Positions 52,606 through 62,250 are shown, numbered from the stretch's first letter. The stretch: DNA of 64,000 nucleotides from JAHEEL01 sp963700375 (GCA_963700375.1 CAVOXF010000002.1:62001-126000); one strand, 5' to 3'. Notes: a model not told the origin generated them from the sequence alone. Numbers and translations: made by a program.

Positions 52606-52808
52606 GTCACACCCGCCCTGATCGCGTACTCGATCGACGCAGTCTCGGATGCCACGCCGATTTTGGAAAGCAGGTCGGAGATCTCGTCCTCGGTCGCTCC
52701 ATGGTCGACAGAGCCGTAAGCGATCGATCGGAGCAGTTCCACCGCAGGCTCCGCCAAACCGACCGCTCTATCATCCGAGCCGCAGTCAGATTTCTCGAAA
52801 CCGACCAA
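52596..52808 (-). CDS. Hypothetical protein overlapping the ferredoxin-like gene
   Basis: 70 residues from a TTG (VGFEKSDCGSDDRAVGLAEP, then IGVASETASIEYAIRAGVTW). Its stop lies 10 bases inside the next start, as in an operon. No family is recognised, and the start is unsure. It is divergent from the TetR gene. Confidence 0.35.
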   Translation of the reverse strand: MVGFEKSDCGSDDRAVGLAEPAVELLRSIAYGSVDHGATEDEISDLLSKIGVASETASIEYAIRAGVTWQ

Positions 52809-52942
52809 TTGGGCCAGTTCGCGATGCGCATCGACGAGAGCTTCGCTTGGCGGCGGCCACTAGATAGCGGTTCTTCCTCCGCTCTTCAGGTACGAGAAGA
52901 ATCGTCGAACAGCTCGCCACATTTCGTGTTAGTGTCGTTCAC

Positions 52943-53542
52943 ATGAAATATCAGGCTGCCCGTCCCTATCGCATGCAGGCTCGCGCCGAAGCTGCCGAGG
53001 AGACGGCTCTCTCCATTCTCAGAGCTGCAACCACCGCGTTCGGATCAACCATGTTTGCCGATGTCACGCTGCGGGAGATAGCGGACGCGGCCGGCGTTTC
53101 TGTGCAGACCGTCATCCGGCGGTTCGGTTCAAAGGAAGGACTGTTCGGCGCCGTCGTTGACAGGGAGCGCATCCGGATTGAGGCACGACGCGAGGTACCG
53201 GACGGAGCAGATCTGCACCGGCGCATTGAGATCCTCGTCGACCACTACGAGGAGGACGGCGACGTCGTCCTCCACCTCCTCTCGGAAGAGGACCGCTCAC
53301 CCGAGGTAGCACTGGTGGTGGCCGAAGGTCGTCGCACTCACCGAACCTGGGTCGAGAACCACTTGCCGGAGCTATTCGCAGGCGCCCGGGGAGCGGAGCA
53401 CCGGCAGCTCGTCGACGCCGCGGTGGCGGCGACCGATCTCTTCACCTGGAAGCTATTGCGACGCGATGTAGGTCGGAACACGAAGGAGGTGGTCGCGGTG
53501 ATGGTACGGATGCTCGAGGGACTTCGAAAGGAGAAGCCATGA
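52943..53542 (+). CDS. TetR/AcrR family transcriptional regulator
   Basis: 199 residues. The helix-turn-helix (about 25-70) reads FADVTLREIADAAGVSVQTV IRRF. The C-terminal ligand domain is unlike named regulators. It overlaps the glycosyltransferase gene by 4 bp (ATGA), so it probably regulates its own operon, and perhaps the divergent ferredoxin-like pair through the shared intergenic region. Confidence 0.88.
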   Translation: MKYQAARPYRMQARAEAAEETALSILRAATTAFGSTMFADVTLREIADAAGVSVQTVIRRFGSKEGLFGAVVDRERIRIEARREVPDGADLHRRIEILVDHYEEDGDVVLHLLSEEDRSPEVALVVAEGRRTHRTWVENHLPELFAGARGAEHRQLVDAAVAATDLFTWKLLRRDVGRNTKEVVAVMVRMLEGLRKEKP

Positions 53543-54804
53543 GCCGTGTGCTCATCTATACGTCGCCCGCGAAGGGCCATCTCACTCCGGTGAAGACTGC
53601 GGCGATCGAACTCGCCGGCCGAGGTCACACTGTGCATGTGAGGACGCTGGTGGGTGAGGTAGAAGGGGTCCGAGCCGTGGGCTTGGAGGCGTCGGCAATC
53701 GATCCACGCATAGAGGATCGGGAGTTGGACGACTGGAAGGCCACCACCACCATGGCTGCGCTGAAACGCAGCATGCAAACGTTTGCCGACCGAGCCCCGT
53801 ACGAGGTTGAGGACCTTCGGTCGGCCATCAGCGCGTTCTCCCCCGACTCGCTGGTCATTGATACCAATACGTGGGGCGCGCAGGCGGCGGCGGAGGCTTC
53901 TGCCTTGCCGTGGGCGACGTTCCAGCCCTACTTCACGCCTCTGCCGGCGGCAGGTGTGCCGCCCTTTGGACCAGGTCTCCCAAGAATGAAGGGCTCGCTC
54001 GGCCTTCTCCGCGACGGGTTGCTCGGCAAGGCCATCGTCGGAAGACTCGCCTCGCTCATGCTTCCACCGGTCAACGACGTCCGTTCCTCCCTTGGACTGC
54101 AACCGGTTGAGACCTTTGGCGAGGCCCTCACCCGGGCCCCGCTGGCGTTGTACTTCACGGTTCCGGAGATGGACTACCCGAGGGACGAATGGCCCCCCTC
54201 ATACCGGTTCGTCGGGCCTGGAGCTGCCAAAGACGCTCAGCCACCGCAGTGGCTCGACGAGGTTGAACGTCCAATCGTGCTCGTCACATGCTCGACCGAG
54301 CGACAGGGCGACCGGGCGCTCATCCAGACTGCCCTCGAGGCCCTGCCCGCAGCTGGCTACTTCGTGATCGCGACAACAGGATCCCACGACCCGGCCGATT
54401 TTCACGGCTCGGCGGATGGGACTGTCCTGAAGCGCTTCCTTTCCCACGGCTCGGTCCTCCCTCGTACTGCTGTCGTTGTCTGTCACGGTGGGATGGGCAT
54501 CACCCAACGAGCACTCGCCTCGGGGGTGCCCGTGGTCGTGGTGCCCTTTGGGCGGGACCAGTTGGAGGTTGCTCGTCGAGTCGAACACGCTGGTGTCGGA
54601 GTCCGGCTCCCCCGAAAGCGACTCAATCCGGAGACACTGACTGCAGCGGTGCGCCAGGCTTCTGCTTTGGGCGAAGACGCTGCTCGCATGGCCGAACACA
54701 TCTCAGAGGCGGGAGGAGGTCGAGCAGCCGCAGACGCCGTTGAGGCTCTCATGAAAGCTCGTGGGACGGAGACGGTGACCGAGGACAACCGGGGCGGACA
54801 CTGA
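53539..54804 (+). CDS. UGT/MGT-type glycosyltransferase (GT1)
   Basis: 421 residues. The N-terminus VLIYTSPAKGHLTPVKTAAI has the acceptor-domain His, and the C-terminal donor site reads VVVCHGGMGITQRALASGVP followed by VPFGRDQLEVARRVE. These match macrolide/flavonoid glycosyltransferases that inactivate or decorate small molecules with UDP- or dTDP-sugars. Its coupling to a TetR regulator suggests inducible detoxification; the substrate is unknown. Confidence 0.88.
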   Translation: MSRVLIYTSPAKGHLTPVKTAAIELAGRGHTVHVRTLVGEVEGVRAVGLEASAIDPRIEDRELDDWKATTTMAALKRSMQTFADRAPYEVEDLRSAISAFSPDSLVIDTNTWGAQAAAEASALPWATFQPYFTPLPAAGVPPFGPGLPRMKGSLGLLRDGLLGKAIVGRLASLMLPPVNDVRSSLGLQPVETFGEALTRAPLALYFTVPEMDYPRDEWPPSYRFVGPGAAKDAQPPQWLDEVERPIVLVTCSTERQGDRALIQTALEALPAAGYFVIATTGSHDPADFHGSADGTVLKRFLSHGSVLPRTAVVVCHGGMGITQRALASGVPVVVVPFGRDQLEVARRVEHAGVGVRLPRKRLNPETLTAAVRQASALGEDAARMAEHISEAGGGRAAADAVEALMKARGTETVTEDNRGGH

Positions 54805-54914
54805 CCCGACTTGGGGATTTCCACGGCCCGGATTCCGCTGCTTCTCCATCGATCCGATGTCGAGCGTTTGAACCAAGGCGCATCTGCCTGTTTGCCTGGG
54901 ACGCTGATCCGCCC

Positions 54915-55028
54915 GGGAGCCAAGTTGGAAGCCATCATCTGTGGAGTCCGGTAAATGGCTGTGGACGCCGGTGGAACGAAGAAGCCTTCCGTTTCCGGCT
55001 GTGCGGACGGCTGTGGACCCCCATGGAC
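54915..55028 (+). repeat. Second copy of the boundary repeat set
   Basis: GGGAGCCAA at 54915 and GGAAGCCAT at 54927; GTGGAG 54941, a degenerate step at 54951, GTGGAC 54961, GTGGAA 54971; then GCGGAC 55003, GTGGAC 55013, ATGGAC 55023. The spacing is the same as at 51885-51997 to within one base, and the tRNA remnant R7 follows after 21 bases. Confidence 0.82.
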
Positions 55029-55041
55029 AGGGTATGGAGAT

Positions 55042-55101
55042 CTACGGATCAGGAGGATGGGGCCTGTCGCAAGCGACAGGATCGAGTTCCTCCAGGCGTG
55101 C
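55042..55101 (+). repeat. tRNA-Arg 3' remnant R7 with an 18-bp palindrome inserted
   Basis: ctacggatcaggaggatggg continues to gcgtgc, but the T-arm is split by cctgtcgcaagcgacagg at 55063-55080. The same insert at the same place is in R8. A hairpin follows. Confidence 0.9.
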
Positions 55102-55404
55102 CGCCGAACCCTCTGCAATGTGGGGGTTTCGCCGCGTCAACTCTGCAACCGTTGAGGATATGGCGCCCGATCTCTGGGCCGTGTCTTGGTCGGCGGTCTT
55201 TGGCTTCGCCTGCCTTGCGCGTCCGACGACCGGCAGTCAACGGGACAAGGGCTCGCGTTTCGGTCCCGCGGAACGGGTCGGCTTCGGAGACTGATGGCGG
55301 GTCCATTCGCCGTCCTTGGTGCCGCCGTCCGAGGAGGTCTCCGGGTCCTTGTCGACGCCGACCGTCGGGAGCGCTGTCCGATGGCCGCATCGGCGAGCGC
55401 AAGA

Positions 55405-55817
55405 GGCCCTCGATCGCGCAGCGCTGATTGCCCAGTACAAGCCGTTTGTCGAGTTGGTCATCGCAAGCGGCGTCCGCAGTCATTGGCTCCCCGCCGAACG
55501 ACTCCGGCGGCCTCGCCGATTCCGCGTTCACGAACGACCCGTCGTTCGTGTTTCCAGAGGGTGTGGTCATCCTCCGGCCGGGCAAGCCGCTCCAACGAGC
55601 AGAGGCCGATCTCCATCGAGCCTTCTACGAAGGGATGATTCCGTTTCTCGGCAGCATCGAAGCCCCAGGCGTCATCGAGGACGGCGACGGCTGCTGGCTC
55701 GATGCGACGACGCCGGCAGTCGGTCGGGGCTTTCGCACGAACCAGAGCGGCATCGATCAGCCCACGGCGATCGTTGAGCCCCATGGGATCGCCGTCGGGC
55801 CTTGGATACGGGATTGA
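55405..55817 (+). pseudogene. Decayed dimethylargininase/amidinotransferase-family gene
   Basis: One frame gives ALDRAALIAQYKPFVELVIA; after a frameshift near 55500 another gives SGGLADSAFTNDPSFVFPEG, VVILRPGKP, IEAPGVIEDGD and GRGFRTNQSGIDQ. These are the N-terminal blocks of DDAH-type enzymes, with the D-S/A-x-F-x-x-D segment and the GRT-N motif. The C-terminal half with the catalytic His and Cys is missing. Not functional. Confidence 0.65.
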
Positions 55818-55900
55818 CGCCCTGGTGGTGCGTGGAGACGGCCTCGCGCATGCGAAGCAAAGTGGCCGTCCCTCGGGACGGCCACTTCCACGAATCTGGC

Positions 55901-56866
55901 CTACAGGTTCGTCTCCGCCAGAGCCGCCAAATCGGGGGCTGTCAAACCGTTCTCCTTCATCAGGAACGCATGGTCACCGAGTTTCTGGAACCTGTCGCCC
56001 AGACTGGCGATCACCTGTTTCGGAGCATCGGCGAAACGGGCTTTGTATTCCGCAACCGCCCCTCCCAGGCCGCCCACCGAGCTGTGTTCTTCAACCGTAA
56101 CGACGAGCTCGTTCTCGCCAAATACCTTGTCCAGCATCTCTGTGTCCAACGGCTTCACGGTGTGCATGTCGACAACCCGGACTGAGATCCCTTTGCTCTG
56201 AAGGATGTCAGCGGCGCCGACCGCTTCAGCCAGGAGCGATCCGGTAGATACGAACGCAACATCGCTGCCGGAGCGATACTCGATGGCTTTGCCGATCTGG
56301 AAATCGAAATCTTCGGGATACATCACGGGGTATCCCGGACCGCCGGTGAGTCGCACATACACCGGGCCGTCGTGCTCGGCGCACGCGCAGAGCGCCTTGT
56401 ATGTTGAAAGCGGATCGGACGGCGATAGAACGGTGAAGTTCGGGATCGCTCTGACGACAGCGATGTCGTCCATGGCGTAGTGCGTATTCCCCAGCGGCCC
56501 GAAACGCACACCGGCTTCGATGCCGATGACCGTCGCGTTCAGATTCATGTAGCCCAGGGCGGCGCGCATTTGCTCGGCCGGACGCATCGGCACCATGGCC
56601 GCCAGGCCGACGGCGAAGGGGCGAAGGCCTTCGAGGGCAAGACCGGCCGTGAAGTCGATCAGATTCTGTTCGGCGATGCCGACGTCGAAGAACCGGTCCG
56701 GATAGGTTTCTTTGAACTCGACCAGCCGAGCTGTGGGGGTGAGGTCGGCGCTCAGTGCCACGACCTCTGGATAGTCGGCGGCCAGCATCATCAGCGTGTC
56801 TGCCTGTACGGTACGGTGACCCTGTTCGGACCATTTCTGCAGTTTGTCTATGGGTACGTTGTTCAT
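55901..56866 (-). CDS. Transketolase-like protein, C-terminal subunit
   Basis: 321 residues from the ATG giving MNNVPIDKLQKW. The pyrimidine-binding domain has ADYPEVVALSADLTPTARLV and VGIAEQNLIDFTAGLALEG (the conserved Glu for thiamine diphosphate), then a C-terminal domain (VVDMHTVKPLDTEMLDK). It forms one half of a split transketolase with the protein of the next gene, encoded 16 bp upstream in the operon. Split transketolases occur in several sugar and sulfosugar pathways. Confidence 0.88.
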   Translation of the reverse strand: MNNVPIDKLQKWSEQGHRTVQADTLMMLAADYPEVVALSADLTPTARLVEFKETYPDRFFDVGIAEQNLIDFTAGLALEGLRPFAVGLAAMVPMRPAEQMRAALGYMNLNATVIGIEAGVRFGPLGNTHYAMDDIAVVRAIPNFTVLSPSDPLSTYKALCACAEHDGPVYVRLTGGPGYPVMYPEDFDFQIGKAIEYRSGSDVAFVSTGSLLAEAVGAADILQSKGISVRVVDMHTVKPLDTEMLDKVFGENELVVTVEEHSSVGGLGGAVAEYKARFADAPKQVIASLGDRFQKLGDHAFLMKENGLTAPDLAALAETNL

Positions 56867-56882
56867 CTTGTCTTCCCGCCCG

Positions 56883-57719
56883 CTACGCATTCTCGAGGTC
56901 CGAGACGGCTTGTTCGTACTGGTCCTTGTTCATCGGCCGGGCGTGCCAGTCGAGACTGCCCTCCATGAAGGAAATGCCTTTGCCTTTCGTTGTGTCGGCG
57001 ATGATCACATGGGGTTTCTCGCTGCCGGAGTCCCTCATCCCCTCCAGGGCCTCAAGCACACTGGAAGGGTCGTTTCCGTCTTCAACGACCAGGACATCCC
57101 AGCCCGCAGCTCTCCACAGCGCTTCGATATCAACATCCATGATGTCTTTGGTGGTGCCGGCCAACTGGACTCCGTTGCGGTCGATGATGGCGATGAGGTT
57201 GTTCAGTTGGTACTTTGCGGCGCCCATGGCCGCTTCCCAGATGACGCCCTCGTTGCATTCGCCGTCGCCCACGAGGGAATACACCCGGTGGTCCTCGCCC
57301 TTGATCTTCGCCGCCTTGGCCATCCCGCACGCGATGGCGAACCCGTTGCCGAGAGTCCCCGACGACACTTCGATGCCATAGCGAAGATTCCGAGTGGGAT
57401 GGCCGGCGAGGAAGCTGTTGTCGGCCTTGAACGTGCCCATTTGCTCTTCCGTGATGTAGCCGGCTTCTCCCAAGGCGGAGTACAAGGCAAGGCAGGCATG
57501 GCCCTTGCTCTGGACGAATCGGTCCCGGTCGGCCATCGTCGGATTCCTCGGATCATGATTCATGATTCCGAAGAACAGGCTGGCCACGATTTCGATGCTC
57601 GACAGAGCCGGTCCGAAGTGGGCGCCGCGACCTCCTGCGGCGTATCCCATCTCGATGACATCCCGACGCATCAGAGCAGCCTTCTCCTTGATGAGCTCAA
57701 CCGTTGCTGTGTTTGCCAT
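56883..57719 (-). CDS. Transketolase-like protein, N-terminal (TPP-binding) subunit
   Basis: 278 residues. The diphosphate-Mg binding motif is GDGECNEGVIWEAAMGAAKY with the later N in LIAIIDRNGVQL. SKGHACLALYSALGEAG and the HPTRNLRYGIEVSSGTLG loop are typical. It binds ThDP between itself and the partner subunit and would move a two-carbon ketol unit. Its true sugar donor is unknown. It is part of the minus-strand five-gene operon. Confidence 0.9.
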   Translation of the reverse strand: MANTATVELIKEKAALMRRDVIEMGYAAGGRGAHFGPALSSIEIVASLFFGIMNHDPRNPTMADRDRFVQSKGHACLALYSALGEAGYITEEQMGTFKADNSFLAGHPTRNLRYGIEVSSGTLGNGFAIACGMAKAAKIKGEDHRVYSLVGDGECNEGVIWEAAMGAAKYQLNNLIAIIDRNGVQLAGTTKDIMDVDIEALWRAAGWDVLVVEDGNDPSSVLEALEGMRDSGSEKPHVIIADTTKGKGISFMEGSLDWHARPMNKDQYEQAVSDLENA

Positions 57720-57749
57720 ATGTGTTTCTCCGTGCGCGATTGCTTCGTG

Positions 57750-58643
57750 CTACTCGTTGGTCTCCGGGATTCTGAATTGATGCCCGCTGAACAGTCCACT
57801 CGGTATTGCTGAGGCCTGGTATTTGGCGAGTTCGATCATCTTCGGAATATCGACACCGAGTTCGTATCCCATTTCAGACAGCATGAACGCCAGGTCTTCC
57901 GTAGCCAGGTTTCCGGATGCCCCGGGGGCAAAGGGACAGCCGCCCAGGCCGCCCAGGGTCGATTGCACCTTGTCGACACCACACTCGATGGCGGCCAGCG
58001 TATTGACCATTCCCATGTTGCGGGTGTCGTGAATGTGAACCTGCAGATCCAGCGACGGGTACTCGGCCCAGACGGCTTCGATGATTCGGCGGACCTGGGC
58101 AGGATTGGCGATTCCGATTGTGTCGCAGAGGTTGACGGTCCGTATGCCGCTCTCGACGTAGGGCTTGAGAAACGGCACAACGTCGTCCTCGCTCTTCATC
58201 CCCTCAAACGGGCAACCGAACGTGGTGGACAGATCCAGACAGATATCCATCTGCGGATAGGAAGCCAGAATCGCTTGAAGTCCGGCAAGGGATTCTTCAT
58301 GCGTTCGTCGGATATTGGCCCGGTTGTGGCTCTCGCTCAGCGAAACGACGTAGGACACCGACGTCATACCGGATTCCCAAGCCGCTTCGGCACCACGCAG
58401 ATTCGGAACCAGGGCAAAGAGATCTGCATCTGGGTACTTGCTGAGGCAGATCGAAGCCAACTCCTGGGCATCTTTCATTTGGGGAATTGCCTTCGGACTG
58501 ACGAAGGACGTTATCTGCACATGCCTCAATCCGGCGTCCAGGAGCCCTTCAACGATGCGCACCTTCGTCTCCAACGGGATGTACTCGTCCACCATCTGAA
58601 AACCGTCGCGGGGCCCGACTTCATACAGCTCGATCTTCTTCAT
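57750..58643 (-). CDS. HMG-CoA lyase-like enzyme
   Basis: 297 residues from the ATG giving MKKIELYEVGPRDGFQ. The DRE-TIM barrel has EVGPRDGFQ, HIHDTRNMGMVN (metal His) and LGGLGGCPFAPGASGNLATE with the catalytic Cys of HMG-CoA lyases. It should split a 3-hydroxyacyl-CoA into acetyl-CoA and a keto acid; citramalyl-CoA-like substrates are possible. The start overlaps the CoA-transferase stop by 4 bp. Confidence 0.88.
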   Translation of the reverse strand: MKKIELYEVGPRDGFQMVDEYIPLETKVRIVEGLLDAGLRHVQITSFVSPKAIPQMKDAQELASICLSKYPDADLFALVPNLRGAEAAWESGMTSVSYVVSLSESHNRANIRRTHEESLAGLQAILASYPQMDICLDLSTTFGCPFEGMKSEDDVVPFLKPYVESGIRTVNLCDTIGIANPAQVRRIIEAVWAEYPSLDLQVHIHDTRNMGMVNTLAAIECGVDKVQSTLGGLGGCPFAPGASGNLATEDLAFMLSEMGYELGVDIPKMIELAKYQASAIPSGLFSGHQFRIPETNE

Positions 58644-60130
58644 GATCCGTCCTCCCGCATGGTCCCTTCCTCCTTGAGCCGCCGGTACCAGCCGAACGCC
58701 GTTTCGGGCAGCTGGGGATGATGTCCACCGCATTGCTCACGGGCAGTCAGCAGGTAGGCCGTCAGCTGGCCTTGATACGCCTCTGATGCGCAGTGCGTGA
58801 CGATGGCATCCGCTCGCTCTCCTTCGTCCAGCCCGCGCAGGTCGGCGATGCCGTGTTCGGTTACGACAACATCGACATCATGCTCACCGATGTCCTGGTG
58901 GGACACCATGGGGACGATGTTCGAGATTGCTCCGCCCTTGGCCGTGGAAGGTAGGAGGATCACGGACAGGCCGGCATTCTGGGCAAAGGTCGCTCCGCCT
59001 CCGATTCCGTTCACAACCCGGCTCCCTGCGACATGGCTCGAATTCACATTGCCGTAGACGTCGATCTCAATACCGGTGTTCAACGCAACGAGCCCCAACC
59101 GGCCGATCACTTCGGCGCTGTTCGTGATGTCACCGTTGCGGATCACCAGGTGGTCGCTCAAATCCGGAGTGTCGTTCAGGATCTGATCCACCCGCTCGCT
59201 CATGCCCAACCCGCCGGTTGAGAGAGCCGTTGCCTTCCCGGAGGCGAGGAGTTCCAACACGGGCTCGGTTATGCCTCCGCAGAAGAACTGGAGGTTGTGG
59301 AAGCTGGATTGCTGGAACCGATCGGCAATGGAATCGGCGAGGCTGCCGAAGCCGGTCTGAAGCGGCGGTAGGTGCCCGCCGGTCTTCCGGAATTCCAGCT
59401 CGAGGAAGTTGAACAGGTGGTCGGCGATGCTCTTTGTCACCGCCGTGCCTGACGGCTGTGGCCCCATTCGTTCGGGGATCTCGGTCTCGACGATGTATCG
59501 GATCTTCTTGGAGTCAACCTGGATTCCCGACTTCCCAATTCGCTGATTGGTGCGGACCAGCGGGATCGGTTGCGTGTCGGGCGCTGCTGACGGGATGTAT
59601 ACGTCATGCAGATTCCTGAGCACATCTGGCTGAGCGGCATTGATCTCGACAATGATCTCATCCGCTGCGTCCATCAGATGGTGGGTCATTCCGATGGAGC
59701 TGCTGGGTATGAGATCACCGTCTTCGTCGAATCCCAGCGCTTCGACGACGGCGACATCGATCTCTCCGAAACTGTGGTTTCTGAGCAGCCGGGGCATCTT
59801 GCTCATCTGCTGCTCGACATAGCTCAGAGAACCGTTGTTGGCTTGGGCGGCGAGAGTGCGGCCGGCCAACATCGGGGCCCGCCGGGTTACGACGTTCTCC
59901 GCTCCAAGCGTTTCATCCAGCCATGGCACATTGGCGCCGGTAATCAACCCGAGTGACAGGTCCTCGCCGCTCTGTTTGCGCCGAACAAGAGCCTCGACAA
60001 CGGCTTTGGGATAGCCCGCCATGGCGTATCCGCTCATGGCGACGGTCATGCCGTCCCGAATCGATGCGGCCGCCTGCTCGGCAGTCGAAATGCGGTTCTT
60101 CAGACCACCGTTTCCCATTCTGTCGTTCAA
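58640..60130 (-). CDS. Acetyl-CoA hydrolase/CoA-transferase family protein (Cat1/succinate-CoA transferase-like)
   Basis: 496 residues (TTG at 60130 with GGAGAAG upstream; ATG at 60118 also possible). VYGNVNSSHVAGSRVVNGIG and VVTEHGIADLRGLDEGERAD are the core of the Cat1/SCACT family. It would move CoA between acetyl-CoA or succinyl-CoA and an organic acid. Between an acylating aldehyde dehydrogenase and an HMG-CoA lyase-like enzyme it may activate the acid substrate, or release the acid product. Confidence 0.87.
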   Translation of the reverse strand: MNDRMGNGGLKNRISTAEQAAASIRDGMTVAMSGYAMAGYPKAVVEALVRRKQSGEDLSLGLITGANVPWLDETLGAENVVTRRAPMLAGRTLAAQANNGSLSYVEQQMSKMPRLLRNHSFGEIDVAVVEALGFDEDGDLIPSSSIGMTHHLMDAADEIIVEINAAQPDVLRNLHDVYIPSAAPDTQPIPLVRTNQRIGKSGIQVDSKKIRYIVETEIPERMGPQPSGTAVTKSIADHLFNFLELEFRKTGGHLPPLQTGFGSLADSIADRFQQSSFHNLQFFCGGITEPVLELLASGKATALSTGGLGMSERVDQILNDTPDLSDHLVIRNGDITNSAEVIGRLGLVALNTGIEIDVYGNVNSSHVAGSRVVNGIGGGATFAQNAGLSVILLPSTAKGGAISNIVPMVSHQDIGEHDVDVVVTEHGIADLRGLDEGERADAIVTHCASEAYQGQLTAYLLTAREQCGGHHPQLPETAFGWYRRLKEEGTMREDGS

Positions 60131-60152
60131 GGGCTTCTCCAGATCCGTGAGG

Positions 60153-61565
60153 TCATCCGCGAGGCGTGAAGCCGGAGAACAGTTCCTCGTCGGTTGGCTG
60201 GAAGCTGGGGATCTCGCGAATGACCCAGGTGTTGTTCATGTAGTGCTTGAGCGCAACGTTCTCCGATATCCCATTGCCGCCCCACGTTCCGCAGCCCAGA
60301 GAGTGAGTAAACGGCATTCCGCTGACCCAGCTGCCGCCATTCGTTGCAGCCTGAGGCTGGTTGACGACCACACGAGTCGTATAGGTTTCCAATGCCAGCT
60401 TCTCCACATTCTCAGGCGTTGCTGAGAAGATTCCGCATGAATGTCCACTCCCCGAATAGGCGTGGTTCTCATTGGTGATGCGGATCGCTTCTTCGATGCT
60501 GCTGCTCTTGTAGACCGTTGTTACCAGACTCATCTTCTCGCCGCTGAAAGGCGATGCTTCTCCGGTCTTGTCCTCTTCCACCAGCAACATGCAGGTGCCC
60601 TCGGGAACATCGATGCCGGCCAGTTTGGCGATATCGCCTACCGGCGACGCCACGACATGCCTGTTGATGACGTGATTGGCAGGCCACTCAGGCCAGATTG
60701 CCTTCTTCAGTCTCTCTTTCTCGTCCGCATTGAGCAGATGAGCGCCGACCTTCTGGAATTCGGCCAGCATCTCCACATATACCGACTCGTCAATCACGAC
60801 GCTGTTGTCACACGAGCATCCTGCGGCAAGGTCGAATGTCTTGCTGGCTTTGATCTTGTTTGCTGCATCCGCAAGGTCGGCGGTCTTGTCGATGATGATG
60901 ATTGCGTTTCCCGCTCCGACGCCAAAGGCCGGCGTTCCTGAACTATGGGCTGCACGAACCATGGGCTGACCACCGGTGGCAATAACCAGATCACATTGCC
61001 GCATGAGCTCATTGGTTTTCGGGATTGACGGATCCTCGATGGTGATGAACAGATCCTCTGGTGCGTCGTATTTCTTCATGACGGCCCGAAGAAGATTCGT
61101 CACTTTCAGAGTTGTGAGCTTGCTCCTGGGATGGGGTGAGAAGATGACCGCGTCCCGGGCTTTGACCACGAAAATGGCCTGCGTCAATGGGTGGAATTCT
61201 CCCTGCGTGCTGGGTACCAGTGAGCCGATGACACCAACAGGCTTTGCAATGCGGACAAGCCCGCGTTCAGGGATCTCCTCGACGACCCCTACACTCTTGG
61301 CGTTCTTGACGTCGTAGAGGATTCCCCGGCATTTGCCGGCGACCTTGGCGATCTTCGAGGCGACATCACCCAACCGACATTCCTCGAATGAGAATTCGGC
61401 AATTTCCGCAAGAAGTTCATCATTCGCTGCGATTTCCCATGTGATGGCAGCGGCGAGCTCATCCACCTTCTGTTGTGAGAACCCTTCCGCTACTTTCTGC
61501 GCCTTCCGTGCTCGACCCATCAGTTCGGAAATGTAGGCCGCCGTATCCGCATCGTTCTGGCTCAC
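60153..61565 (-). CDS. CoA-acylating aldehyde dehydrogenase (EutE/SucD/SauS-like)
   Basis: 470 residues from a GTG with GGAGGG about 5 bases upstream; longer reading is not protein-like. The catalytic Cys lies in LAAGCSCDNSVVIDES, as in acylating enzymes, and the Rossmann region has ATGGQPMVRAAHSSGTPAFG. It interconverts an aldehyde and its acyl-CoA with NAD(P). Candidates are acetaldehyde, succinic semialdehyde or sulfoacetaldehyde. Two 60-base samples of the gene have 45-52% GC, well below the rest of the window, which points to transfer. It is the first gene of the operon. Confidence 0.88.
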   Translation of the reverse strand: MSQNDADTAAYISELMGRARKAQKVAEGFSQQKVDELAAAITWEIAANDELLAEIAEFSFEECRLGDVASKIAKVAGKCRGILYDVKNAKSVGVVEEIPERGLVRIAKPVGVIGSLVPSTQGEFHPLTQAIFVVKARDAVIFSPHPRSKLTTLKVTNLLRAVMKKYDAPEDLFITIEDPSIPKTNELMRQCDLVIATGGQPMVRAAHSSGTPAFGVGAGNAIIIIDKTADLADAANKIKASKTFDLAAGCSCDNSVVIDESVYVEMLAEFQKVGAHLLNADEKERLKKAIWPEWPANHVINRHVVASPVGDIAKLAGIDVPEGTCMLLVEEDKTGEASPFSGEKMSLVTTVYKSSSIEEAIRITNENHAYSGSGHSCGIFSATPENVEKLALETYTTRVVVNQPQAATNGGSWVSGMPFTHSLGCGTWGGNGISENVALKHYMNNTWVIREIPSFQPTDEELFSGFTPRG

Positions 61566-62250
61566 AAGTTCCCTCCGAGATTCAATCGACCTCCGTCGTC
61601 TCACTGCCGGCATCCGAGTCTCCCATACAGAACTGACATGTGGTCGTGACGACGACAACCACCCCAAGACCCTGCAAGGGACGTCCGGCACTAATACTAG
61701 CGCCCACATGTTGGAACGTTCCAAGGACTCCTCGGCGTCTTCCCAGAGTCAGCGCGTGCTTCAGTCGGGGGAGTGACGCTCGCTCGAACGCAGCCAACGG
61801 CATGACGTCCAGCGACCGCGACTGGCACTGGATCGGTGAGCGGAACACGAGGCGAGGGCGCAGAGGTTTCCCCTCTGCTTCCATCGCCATCGACGGTCTG
61901 AGCGACGCTTGCGGGTAGGCCGGATTCGGTCTGCGTGTGGTCACTGAGGAATCGTGCGGGGCCGATCCAAGGGAGCCTGCAAGGACGGACCTCGGTCTAT
62001 CACCCGAATAGTCCCCCAAGCGCTGGACAGCAGCGCGGGGAGAGACATCCCTGACACGGTTCATCTTGGGGCGAGATCTGTACGCCCGATTTCCGGGTGC
62101 ATCTTGGTCGCCCACCGGAGTAGACGGGCAGGGCGGAGACGCGTCTCCGCAAGGGGAGCCGGCATGGGGGCGTTGATTCGTACCACATCTCGGCAAAAGG
62201 AGGGTTCCGGAATCGCCCGCGGCACGGCCTTCGTGATTGCGGATCCGTTC
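61566..62250. other. Gene-free segment before tRNA remnant R8
   Basis: About 680 bp upstream of the operon start. It must hold the operon promoter on the minus strand, but I see no clear consensus. No frame looks coding on either strand. Confidence 0.4.

Noticed and set aside
61582..62196. 204-codon minus frame before R8
   Set aside because: Low-complexity Arg/Pro composition, no ribosome-binding site and no family features.
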